NCBI RefSeq assembly: GCF_000350225.1
Contig: NW_005179078.1
Span: 10,836 to 74,835, forward strand
Reading direction: 5' to 3'
DNA: 64,000 bases
Origin: Chondrus crispus
Taxonomy: Eukaryota; Rhodophyta; Florideophyceae; Gigartinales; Gigartinaceae
Part shown: positions 20,940 to 31,524 of the stretch, one piece after another
Position numbering within the stretch: position 1 is the stretch's first letter
Layout of the letters: each line of letters opens with the position of its first letter
The notes under the pieces: generated by a model
Seen by the model: the letters and a program-made list of their open reading frames with translations, nothing else
What the model was told of the DNA's origin: nothing
The model's database searches: none
Translations under genes and position numbers: made by a program

Positions 20940-23470
20940 CCAAGAGGAGCTGCTTCCTCGCTTCCGCCCGTTCTAGTAGGTTCAAAAGAATTTCGTATAT
21001 CCTGGGCATGTGCTTCCCAAACGGCGTTGCTGACATTTGCATGATACTGTTCACAATGAAACAGACGACTGGCGACAAAGCCAGCACTTTCCGACGTTCC
21101 TCGGCCTTTGATTGTGCTTCATCGCATGAACGAATGAAGCCCTGTAATACCTTTTCACAAAGACTCATGACTTTGGCCTCAGTGGAACCGCCTTCTTCAG
21201 TCCGCTGTGGGTCGAGGTACAACCAAAACACGATCCGCAGGTATGCCATCAGCCCGTTTGTTTCTTGTTTTAACAGGTTCGGAACTTGGTTCATAAAACC
21301 AGCTTGTCAAAGTGAATTTCCGAGCTCTGTATCGACATTGAAATCGTGCGCAAACTTATAGCTCATCTCAAGAGACTCGCTCAAGCCCAGAATGTGCTCT
21401 GTCGATAGGACTCTGTAGAAGCTAAGGACCATTTCTTGAACAAGATAGATCAAGAGTAGCTGAACCACGCACTTTGCTCGTACAACTCGAAAATCAATTT
21501 TGCTAGAGTTAGGTACTTCAGGGGACACGTCATCACTTGAAGACTTGCTTTCCACCTCTTTTTCGTTGGGTGCTCCGTTATGGTGGGCAGACTGAGCACC
21601 TGGTTCGTCTGCAGCCGCATCCTCGCCACTTACCGCGTGATCTGCCGCAGCGTCAGCCGCGTTTGCCTTTTCGCCTTCTGCCAGAACAGTGGCTTTTCTT
21701 TCCTCTGAGTGCCTACCAACCCTTAGTCGGTCTGGACCCAGAATTTTGTGAGGCATGGTATCAGCAAATATGCCGCTAATGGCATCGTTGAGGACCTTCC
21801 AGTCCTCAGCTTCTAATACTTCCCCTGCAGTCATGACTAATCGAGCAAGAATACTCATTCCCTCCCTCGCCACAACTTCAGTCTCTCGCAGAATCCAACT
21901 TCGGATAAGTTCCAGTAGATCACCTAAGAGAACCCGAGTGACCTTAATGTGCAATACAAAGACATCAATTAAACACTTCAATGACGCCGACCCCATCGTA
22001 GTTGCCCATTCCCCTACCGCGGCTGCCTCGCCTCGGTCGCTGCTCGCCGACAGGTGACAGACGTCGTCAAAGACAGTGGCAAGAACTCCCCTGAAGATCA
22101 ACGCCCAAAGGGATGAAGAAAATCGCCCGCCGTGATTGGTCAGCACTCTGTACAGACCATCGTTTGCCGCTGTACGGACAGGAGATCTTTCGTCTTGCAT
22201 CGTTGATGCAAGGCCGGTCAAGATGGGAAACCAGGCTCCGATGTGAGCGTCCACATCAGAAAACCAAATCTCTGTCTCGATGGAACGTGCTGCATTATCG
22301 GCCAAGGGTTGCTCTCGAAGCATTGATAAAGCCTGTCCATCCGCTAGCGATGAGGCACATCGACCACTCAGAAGCCCTATGGCGGCCAGTGAAACGGGAG
22401 TAGAGACGCTTGACTTTGCGAAAGCCGCAATACCTGTCACTGCATCTACATAGACATCGTCGAGGACACCAACATACTTACGCACAATTGAATCAACAAT
22501 TTGCCATCCAAAATTCATGATAGATTCAACCTTATCATCAGCAGCAAGAGCAAGAACGGCAAACACGGATTTCCATCCATTTGATATTTGCGGCCCTCAC
22601 AAGCACAATTTGAGAGACACAAGTCAACACAAGCTCGCGTATCGGAATTGAGTTCGACTGACTGAAGCACTTCTCAAATGGTTTGAGGAACGACCGCTGA
22701 AACGAAAAGTTTGACATTTCATCTTTGTCCAAAAACTTCGACGCGAGTTGGCGTAACGCATCTACAGAGTACATTGCAACATTGCGGTTGTCATGGCACA
22801 TTGCCGACACAAAGAACGGTCCCATCTAGAGCCAAATCTTGCCCCACTCAATGCGTGTCCTAGCTTCCATGGTATAGTAGGCCAGCTCTACAATCTTCTG
22901 GAGACAGAACAATCGAGGGGAGGGACCCTTGCTTAACTCTTCTAGTGAGATCGTACAGAGGGCTCCACAAAAGTCTGTAACGCCGGCTGCAGACAAGTGC
23001 GAGAAATTCATAATGATTCTTTGGATTTCGCTCTCAGCTATTGTTGTAGCCGCCGACGCGGCTTTTGCGTCTATCTTATGAACCAAGCCATCATGTTTTT
23101 GACTACTGGCATTGGTTGATTTCCCCGAGGATGTTCTTCGGTACGTAGTCCCATTCCTTCCGCTAGCCACCTTCTCAGTATCGCCGGCAACAGGCATTGA
23201 AGCCCGTTGCGCACCCTGAGATGAGTAACCATTAGCAGACTGTCCGGGCGTTCCAGCCTGACCCGAAGAACCAATACCGACCAGTGGGGCCTTCTGGAGG
23301 AGATGCGTATCCGGGTTACCAGCGAAAACGGCCCGTATCTGCTCTAATTGGGAAATTGCTCTGACAATAATGACCCACTGCTCCCCAAGGTTGTTCCCTT
23401 CATTGGCGGCAATCGCAAGTATCATGCGAACACACTCAACATTTTTCGGGCGCATCTCCGAAATGTTCCG
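20940..23470 (-). pseudogene. Captured fragment of a BIG/Sec7-type Arf-GEF gene (C-terminal HDS region)
   Basis: The minus strand encodes the region after the Sec7 domain of the large Arf guanine-exchange factors (BIG1/2, yeast Sec7), which start vesicle coat assembly at the trans-Golgi. In order: EMRPKNVECVRMILAIA and NNLGEQW..I..AISQLEQ (HDS1 start), LEELSKGPSPRLFCLQKIVELAYYTMEARTRIEW, DALRQLASKFLDKDE, IPIRELVLTCVSQIV, then HDS2-3 helices and PNLLKQET. Breaks: TAG at 22826-22828 (after IW), a 2-base loss near 22590 (before the WKSVF segment), and TGA at 21307-21309 at a conserved Trp position. The Sec7 catalytic domain is absent. It lies in the sense of gag-pol between pol and the antisense gene, so it was probably picked up by the element. 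Confidence 0.8.
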
Positions 23471-24032
23471 TGCGTGACGGCGTCCATGTTGAGGGTCTTG
23501 AGCACGGTGGCGACGGGCGCGGCGGCGTCGGGGGATTCAATGCCCTCCGGGGCGGAGAACTGCATGTTGCATAGATGGACCGTGTGCAGCGGGAAGCAGT
23601 GGGTGTCGAAAAAGTCAGAAGGGACGCCGAGCTTCTTAAGGATGGTGATGGCGGCGGCAGTGGGGCGGACTGAGGGAGAGCGAGAGCAGTGCACGTCCAT
23701 ATCACGAACTGAGAGCCAGATCGATGCGCGTGACTCCCTATCTGGTAGTGCCGTGTGCAAAAGTTGCTCTCGAGGCCCCGGTCACGTGAGTGTAGAGTCC
23801 AAAATGTCCGGCAAGGTCGTCGCTCCACTGACAACCCCAGTATTTTCCGCTCCAGTTCGTCAACCGCGATCTGGATCTGGTTGATCACGCGGTTATCAGC
23901 TCCTCCTGCGCCTCCGGCTTGACATTCCTTATGAAGCTGCACAATTTGTAGTAATGCGTTATGCTCTTGAATCCCGAACGGTGTCAATATGGGAGTCTTT
24001 TGTCGTAGGGTGCGCCATTGCTCTGTTGACAT
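23471..24032 (-). pseudogene. Unrecognised coding-like fragment upstream of the Sec7 piece
   Basis: Two overlapping minus-strand frames look protein-like but are broken: STEQWRTLRQKTPILTPFG with IQIAVDELERKILG (from 24032), and RPTAAAITILKKLGVPSDFF with VATVLKTLNMDAVTHGT (up to the Sec7 junction near 23470). GC is higher than in the Sec7 piece. They may be 5' exons of the same donor gene or a second donor. I do not recognise the family. Confidence 0.35.
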
Positions 24033-25799
24033 GGCGTCGGTTATGGCAGAAACTATGCGACGGCGTTCTCCTCAGGTCGGCCTCGGGAGAGTAAGATACG
24101 AGGGCATGAAAGAATTGGCACGGCTCTTCCGGACCAACGAGACGAAAGGCGTCTGGTCACCGGTTCACAGAGGCGTATACGCTGCGTGCGGGGAGTTGGG
24201 CTCGTTATTCGGGGGGGGGTGAAGTTTCGAGCCTATGGGAAAATATATTGCTCCTCCCCATCCTTGCGTGTCCGTAGTGGGAATTCGAGCTGTGCAGCAA
24301 CTGTGTGCACGCGGGCGAGGACCTGCGCTCGGGTGGCACTTTGTTGATCAGGTGGCATGCCGCGTAGTGATATGCAGCCAGTGGGTCGGTGGAGGGTGAC
24401 GTTATTCCGGATTGTCATGGTAATTGGCGTGGCCATAGGTCAGGGCTTCGCCGGTCTAAGCGCTCGACGACTCTCGTGACGAACGCGATGGTAGTTCTCG
24501 TAATGGCATCGTGCGCAGACGCAGTACGCCGAGGTCCTTGCGACGGGTTTTTGCTTGCGGTGGCGGGGGTGCGCCATGCCTTGGTCTCTTCTATGGCCAC
24601 TTGGCCTCTGCCCGGTTGAGCGGCAGTGTTATTCATACCTTGTTCGTCGCGTGACAGTCTTCTGGTCTTCTCTTCTCTTCCCGTTGTTCATGCCCCAAGG
24701 GTGTGGACGTAACTCATATTGGTTGTCGCGCGACGAACTTCTGCTTCGCGTGCGCGGTTCGCAAAAAAAAGACAGATACGTCAGAGTCAGTGGCTCCCGC
24801 AGTGGTCATACGCGTTCGGAGAGGCGTTCCGCCCCGCTGATGTGTGTTTGAGTGACTCAGGTAGCATTTGCGGGACGATCGCGTCTGCGCGGCCGTGTCG
24901 CGTACATTCGGCCGCGACTGCGCGATCGTTAGCATAGCTAGCTCCATGCTGCTTCGAGGGCGCGTTCGCGTACTTGATGCACGTTCGGGGATCATTAGCG
25001 GGGCGATCGCGTCTGCGCGGCCATGTCGCGTGCAATTCGGCCGCGGCTGCGCGATCGTCCACAGGGTCCGTACCCATGAGTCCAAGGACGTGGTGGCGAG
25101 GAGGGGCGTCGGCGTCTTGGATCGCGGCGCGGTGCGAGTTACCCCAGAATTGCGTGTCCCGCGTACGGCGCGCCAGTGTAAGCCATGTCGCTGATCGCGT
25201 CATCCGAGCTAATTTCTCGTTAAATTTCCGCCGGGAGGCGGCGGCTTGGCCACTGCACGCGAGCGTACAGTACCGGACGTCATCTCCTGCCCATTCGTGA
25301 GGCGTTAGCTCGTCTCGTGACTTGTGGCGTCTCACGTCTAAGTCCTGGGGCCCATCTCCATTGTTCCTCTCGCGCGTGTGTATCTCTGTGCGTCGGGCGT
25401 GGCGTCGTTTGTCCCGCTACTGATCGTGGGATTTCCAAGGCGTTCTCTATGCTTCGTTACTCCAATGCGGAGGCCTGGAGTCAGCACAGCTATAGTAGCC
25501 CTGCCGAGCGTGGAGCGTCATTGCGCATGTACTGTTCTCTCTGCTGTCTGTCTGCGGACCCAGTGTTCTATCTCACCTTGCGTATTATTCCGACGTCAAC
25601 CGTCTCGTTCGGGCGTTTGGTATGGTATCTTCAGCCTTCCGGTTTTTGCGAATACAGTCCGCGTTCGTCCGCCTCATTTTGCATGGCTGCTCAGGGTCCA
25701 ATTCTTTCTTGATTGTCGGCTCTGCCGAGGGGCGCGCGTGCTTCGCTTCCCTGAGTTACTTCGAACGCGATGCGTCAGAAGCGGTTGAGGGCCCTCCCG
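24033..25799. repeat. E1 non-coding region with 131-bp duplicated hairpin
   Basis: No gene is supported. A segment of about 60 bp at 24871-24932 recurs at 25002-25062 (spacing 131), each starting near GGGCGATCGCGTCTGCGC. Each copy is itself a large imperfect hairpin (about 17 of 21 arm positions pair). In element sense this is the sequence after the pol stop. It includes a weak copy of the stem-plus-polypurine module at its start (near 25800). Confidence 0.5.
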
Positions 25800-28411
25800 T
25801 TAAGGTTGAACGTCCACGTTCAACTCGGTTGCGAGGTCCCTACTCGTGCGTGCGCATAGTCGGCTCGCGTAACGCGAGACGAGTTCTTCGGGGATATGTG
25901 TCCTTGCTGTCCACATGGGCTCTTCGTAGTCTGCCCACTTCACCTTGAACTCCGCGGTCCCGTTTTCCATTACGCGATGATCGAGAAGCCGGTCCACCGC
26001 GTATTGTGTCCCCGTGGTGACCTTGTCGGCAAGGTCACCCGGCGCGGTTGTGCTTGCCCATGGTGCGTCCACAGGTGGTGGCGCGTACCCACACCTATCA
26101 GCGGACACGCGTTCTGTGACCCCATCACGATCAATCGTGATGGTACGTTGGTCATTCGCGAGGACGCGGTAAGGTCCAACGGCTGGTGACGCGAGCTTAT
26201 TTGATGTCTTCGCTCCGTCCGTAGGGTCGAGGTATACATAATTTCCAGGCTTGACTCGCGTGTTTACGCGTCTCACGCGTTTGTCGAAATCGCGTTTGTA
26301 GCGAGCCTGCGTTCGTTGCAGGCTGTTATATGCCTTTTGAATTGTCTCGTCCAGTTTCTTAAGGAACTCCGTGCGATGTGTTTTTCTATCTGGAAGGGGC
26401 GCGGTCCCCTCCGTCCTTCGAAGCGAAAATTCTGGAGGAGGTCGACTGAGTACAAGCTCGAATGGGGTCGTACCCGTAGACCTGTGTACGTGGGAGTTGT
26501 ACGCGTAAGTTAATGGCCCCACGTACACATCCCAATCGTCTTGGTGTTCGTTGACGTAGTTACGCAACATAGACGCGATAGTACGGTTGTAGCGCTCCAC
26601 TTGGCCGTTGGTCTGGGGATGGTACGCGGACGTATACAAGTTCGTAATCCCCAGGATCCGGCACGCGCTGCGGAAGAACTTCGCGTTAAATTGAGGTCCA
26701 TTATCGGACAACAGCGGACGCGGAATGCCGTACTTGAAAACCCACGCGTCACAAAACGCGGTCGCCACTGTGTACGCGGTCACTGTTCTCAACGCGACGA
26801 CTTGAGTTAACTTTGTGAACCGGTCCGTTATTACCAGAAGGTATTGTTTTCCTTCTTTGGTCTTCGGAAGCGGTCCAAGAATGTCGATGGCGAGGCTCTC
26901 CCATGGACGCGTAGCAGGGAACAATCTCAGCCGGTTGAGATGTTTTCGGAGTTTGACGCGATTCTTCGCGCATGTCCGGCATCCGCGTACTGTCGCTGCC
27001 ACGTCCGCGGCCAAATGTGGCCAGTAATACCAGCGTCGGAGCGCGTGATACATGCCGTTCTGCCCCGGATGTCCCGCGATCGCGGGGTCATGGCAGAGCC
27101 GCAACAGACGCGCGCGTAGTGACTGAGGGACCACCACTTGAATGATTTCAGGATCGTAGGGGTGCTTGCGGATCAAAACCCCTTGGTGGTCCTCAAAGAA
27201 CGCGAAATCGCGACTTTCCGATTGTCTGGCCAGTACGGTTTGGCAGAAATCGTCGACGCGTTGCTCCTCGGTTATCTCCTCCAGGGTGAGAGGGGCCGGC
27301 AGGTCATCCTGTGGAGGAGCGACCTGGGAGCCTGACGCGTCAATTCCTGGTTCTTGAGCGCGTTCGATATCCACCGCGTCGAATTCTTCTATCTCATCCC
27401 ATAGGTCGTCGCGTTCTTGTAAAGCCGGGGCTTCTTCGTCGCCCACCGGCCCGTTGCGGGAACGCGCTTTTCTCCTTCTCCCCGCCTTGTTTCGCGTTGT
27501 AACGAAGACGTGGTCGCTCTTGTGGTCGCATTTCGCGGTACAGGTATGGTCGCGTAATTCATCTGACACATCGCGTACGGTAGTGCCGTCGAAGGTGGAA
27601 ATGTCGTCATCCACCTCCACGGCCTTCCAAGGGTCGTCGGCGGTCCTCGGGGAAATGAGACGCGACAGCGCGTCGGGTACTTGATGAACGCGTCCAGGTC
27701 TGTATTGGATGGTGAAGTCATACTCCGCTAACCGTAGTCGCCAACGCGTCAGTCGGCCGGAGCTTTCTGTGAGGGACATCAGCCATCGTAACGCGTCATG
27801 GTCTGTCCTCACGGTAAATTTGGTTCCCTCAATGTAAGGCCGTAGTGTGCGGACGGCCCACACTACGGCGAAACATTCGTGTTCAGTCGCACTGTAGTTC
27901 CGCTCACTATCGTTGAGGGAATACGACCAATAGCCGACGGGACGCCAATCGTTGGTCCCGTTGTGCTCTTGTAAAAGCGTACATCCCAGTTGATACGCGC
28001 TCGCGTCAGTATCAATCATATACGGCTGTCCGTATCTTGGGAGCGCGAGAATTGGGGGCGCGATCATCCGCACCTTGAGCTCTTCGAACGCGTGAACCTG
28101 AGCCGCGGTCGGGTTATCGTAGTCCGGATCCGCGTCCTTCCGCGTCATATCGGTGAGGGGGCGCGCGATTTTAGCGAACCCCTGCAAAAAGCGGCGGTAG
28201 ACATTACATGCCCCGAGAAATGACCTGACTTGTGTCAACGTTCGGGGAAATGTAAATGTTTTGAACGCGGCTGCCGCGGCTTCTGCCACGCTTAACTTTC
28301 CTGGGGATATCACATGCCCCAGGTAGTGTACGCGTAGCTGAAAGAAGCTGCATTTCTTCAACTTGAGAGAAATGCCGGAGCTTCTCAAAAGTCCCAAGAC
28401 CGCGTCCAAAT
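25800..28411 (-). CDS. E1 pol, distal part: RT thumb, RNase H, integrase, chromodomain
   Basis: The open frame itself starts inside the inserted LTR (at 28499); element sequence begins at 28411 with LDAVLGLLRSSGISLKLKKCSFF. Next come the RT connection (HYLGHVIS, RSFLGACNVYRRF), RNase H (DTDASAYQLGCTLLQE, NYSATEHECFAVVWA, TDHDALRWL), integrase zinc domain (H..H, CRTCAKN), core with LAIDILGPLP, SDNGPQFN and GQVERYNRT (DD35E), and a C-terminal barrel. Near the C-terminus is a chromodomain-like segment (VKWADYEEPMWTARTHIPEELV). The last defines a chromovirus; chromodomains guide integration to modified histones. The frame is intact, unlike the RT half. It ends LNVDVQP before a degenerate polypurine tract. 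Confidence 0.93.
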
Positions 28412-29377
28412 TGTAGTGCAATGCGCCTGTCAGGCAGAGACCAAGGTCCGACGGTCCAACACAAACAACAGCAACAAAAACCACAACTGCCAACGGCACA
28501 GCGCTAGGGAGTGTTCGAAGCTCCCTGTCCTCTTTAAGCGGGTTTGCGGCCCGCAGTAGCTCGGATCCCTGATAAGGGGGGGCAAAGAGAAGGGCCCAGC
28601 CCGGGATCGGTAAATGGTGGTAGAGACTTGTAAAGGCAGCTGCTCGACGAGTTCGGAGGGGTGTTAGAGTAAACCTGGTCCGATAGGTCGTGAATCCAAT
28701 GCTCGAAGAGCGCCTTGTACACCTTATACCCTTGATAAGGTCTTCGACGGGGACGTCGCAACGTAGCCCGTCGGAAAAGAAGAAAACGTAGCAGCGCTAC
28801 ACCGTCGTACTGCCCGATGGCAAAGTACCAACAACGGATCGGTCGCAACCAGATTCCGATGGAACCAACACTGAGAAAAGCACCACTGGTGCACCAACAC
28901 AAAAGCCCGATGGCAAATGACGTCACGTTGCGGATCGCAATCCTACAAGGTGGGACCAACTCAAGATTAAGGGAAATTAGGATAGGGAAATAAAGGAAAA
29001 TTGGTAACGAAAAAGGGGACCCCCGAGCGCAAAGGATAAAGTAATCTGTAGTTAAAGGAAATGTCTTGTAAAAGACGGACTTCAACCAAGGCGATATCAG
29101 ACTCTAGCAACTCGGGTTACCTTTACTGACTTCGTCGTCAGAGGGCTAAGGTATATATCGCCCCGCCGGAGCCACTACAGTAGCTCGCGGCGCTAGATCC
29201 TAGATCTAATCTAATGTCAGCAAAATTAATGCCAACTAATTAACTAGATAAAATAAAATAATTAAAAATTAAAACTGTGCAATTATTCACACGTGTGTCC
29301 CCCAACCCGGACCACTTTTCATATCCAAATATTTTCCTTTCTTTTCACCCCCCTTTTCAGGTGCGCATTGCACCACA
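28412..29377 (-). mobile_element. 966-bp LTR inserted in E1 RT
   Basis: Ends TGTAGTGCAATGCGCC...GCGCATTGCACCACA form a long inverted terminal repeat with TG/CA termini. It is flanked by CAAAT (28407-28411) and CAAAG (29378-29382), a 4 of 5 match for a 5-bp duplication. It splits RT between the YLDD motif and LDAVLGLL. No coding region is seen inside. A partial relative, in the opposite orientation, lies at 56343-57088. It is best read as a solo LTR or a small non-autonomous element. Confidence 0.8.
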
Positions 29378-31378
29378 CAAAGGTTTCGCGTGCTCCGCGT
29401 GCGTACGCGAAAAGACGATGACGTCGTCTAGATACACTAGGCAAATCTGTCATCGTACGCGTGATAGAATTATGTCCAGCGCGCGTTGAAAAGTGGCTGG
29501 AGCTCCGCGTAACCCGAATGGCATCCGCAAATGTCGGAAGGTTTCCATATGGGTGGTAAAGGTGGTTTTGTCGCAGTCTTCCGGCGCGACCGGAATCTGC
29601 CAATATCCTGAGTTACAGTCCAGCGTAGTGAACACAGCCGCGTCCCCCAATGAATCAATACAGTCGTCTATACGTGGAAGCGGATACGAATCCGCCAGCG
29701 TTTTCGCGTTCAAGCGACGGTAGTCCACACAGAAGCGTAGACTACCGTCCTTCTTTGGGACAAGGACAACCGGGGACGCCCACTTCGTATTGGCGGGCTC
29801 TATCACTCCCGCGTTCAACATTTTCTTCACTTCTTTCGCGACCATTTCGCGCATCGCGGGCCCTTTGCAGTAGGGCATGGCGCGTATCGGCCTCGTGCCG
29901 GGCTCACGCGGGATGCGATGTTCCGTCGCTCGGATCATCCCGAGCGACCCGCTCCACAAATTTGCGTGTTCGCGTAGCATCTCAAGCACCTGTACGCGTA
30001 ATTCCTCGTCCTTCACATGTGATAGATCAATCTCCTTTTCCCAATCTTCCGCGTCCGACTTGGGATTCTTATATTGTACGCGTCCGGAATCTTCCGCGAA
30101 ATTTTGGTACCTCGCGTGCTCCTCGTCCGCGTTCTTGTTCGCGTTCATATTCGCGGTGGAGTCAGGCCGTCCTGCTCCTAATTTTCCTTCTTGGCCGTCC
30201 AAGTTGGAAATGTGCAACTCGTGCGCGATCTCCTCTGCCACCCGACGCTCCGGTGTCAGAATTGCAAGAGGGTTCCGTTTCGCGTATCCGACGACTGTAT
30301 GTTTCGGCAGTCGTCGTACCTGACGCGAAAAATTCGCGACCATAACGTCGAAGACCTGGTTTGGTAGCACTTCCGCGACACCGTTGGTCAGCCGCACCCC
30401 GTGGCGGTGCTGCAGCGACGGCTTGGGCTCCAAAAATACCAGGCCTTTCCCCGCTGTCGTAACGCGCACGCGAACTTGCGACATAGCGGGGACATTTACC
30501 CAGCGCGCGATCCGAATCGGGTGCTGGGTTTCTTCGCGTACTTCTGCGCGGTTTGTCTCGCGTCCATGTCGCCTTGTAGGGGGAGACGGCTCCCTCTTCG
30601 CGTTTACGATGGCCACAGCGTCCCCATGCCGGAGCTCGAGCCTCTGGGCTTCTATGTCGATGCTCCGGACATGCGCTTCAATGAACGCGGTGCCCAGAAG
30701 CACGGGAACAGCCAGTTGGTCCGCGACGACGAACGGGACTCGGAACATCGTGTTCCGAATCCGGACAACCAAGCGGACCACTGCGCTCAGCCTCAACGGA
30801 TTGCTGTTTGCTCCGGCCAGCCTTGGCAATGGCGCGTCGCGTATCGCGTGTCGCGTCCAATCGGGAGGAAGGTCGGCCTTCCTCACCATATTGTAGCCAG
30901 AACACGTATCGACGGCGATAGTGTACGGCTTGAACGCGTTCTTCTCAGTAGCTATCGAGCCCAATATATTGTAGATCTTGGACGTCATCAGACAGACGAC
31001 GCCCTCGACGATCTTAGGCGGGGCCGTTCGCGACAGGGCATTTCGCTTTGGGCGTCGGCGTCGCGTCTTGCCCCTTCTTCGCGTTCTTCTTCCTCGACCG
31101 TCGGGGTCCGAGGCCTCGCGTTCGTCTTTCGGCCCTTGACTCCTTGGGCCCAAGGAGGGGCCCACGCGTTGTTCACGTGTTACTTCTTCATGCGGCGCCT
31201 TCTCGACGCGCACGTCGCGTTCTTCTTCTTGCACCGGGCTCTCGCTGGCCCTGGTGCCTTCACGGCGGATCCGTGGCATCCGACCTCCGGCTGTCGGGAA
31301 ATATTTGCGTTCGTGGGGTGGTACCGGGCTTACGGAAGCCGCGGTAATTTCGCGTTTGATAAATACTTGTTTTTGCAC
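29378..31378 (-). pseudogene. E1 pol, proximal part: protease and RT, truncated
   Basis: A basic linker (RRTRRRGKTRRRRPKR, about 95-115) precedes an aspartic protease with IAVDTCSGYNMV and, about 75 residues later, PVLLGTAFIEAHV. RT follows from about residue 500: IEPANTKWASPVVLVPKKDG, RFCVDYRRLN, FTTLDCNSGYWQIPV, HLRMPFGL.GAPATFQ. The frame stops after LSRVR (29450); the catalytic QICLVYLDDVIVFSRT is present just beyond in another frame, then the inserted LTR begins at 29377. The active site reads D-T-C-S instead of D-T/S-G-A/S, as in E2. The pol frame differs from gag and follows after a gap of about 145 bases. Confidence 0.9.
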
Positions 31379-31524
31379 CGGACCGGCGGGGGTCTCGGTG
31401 ACTTCGTGTTGCGGCGGGGGGAATATTATCGGTAAATATTCACCTCGCCCTTGATAGGGGTATATGGACGGGTCGGGGGTATAAGAGCGAGACGGTCCAC
31501 GTGACCACGTAAACGTGACCGCCT

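Noticed and set aside
25317..25948. Overlapping plus-strand frames of 108-136 codons near the E1 pol end
   Set aside because: No pattern of a real protein, three frames compete, and the region is antisense to the pol end and non-coding part.
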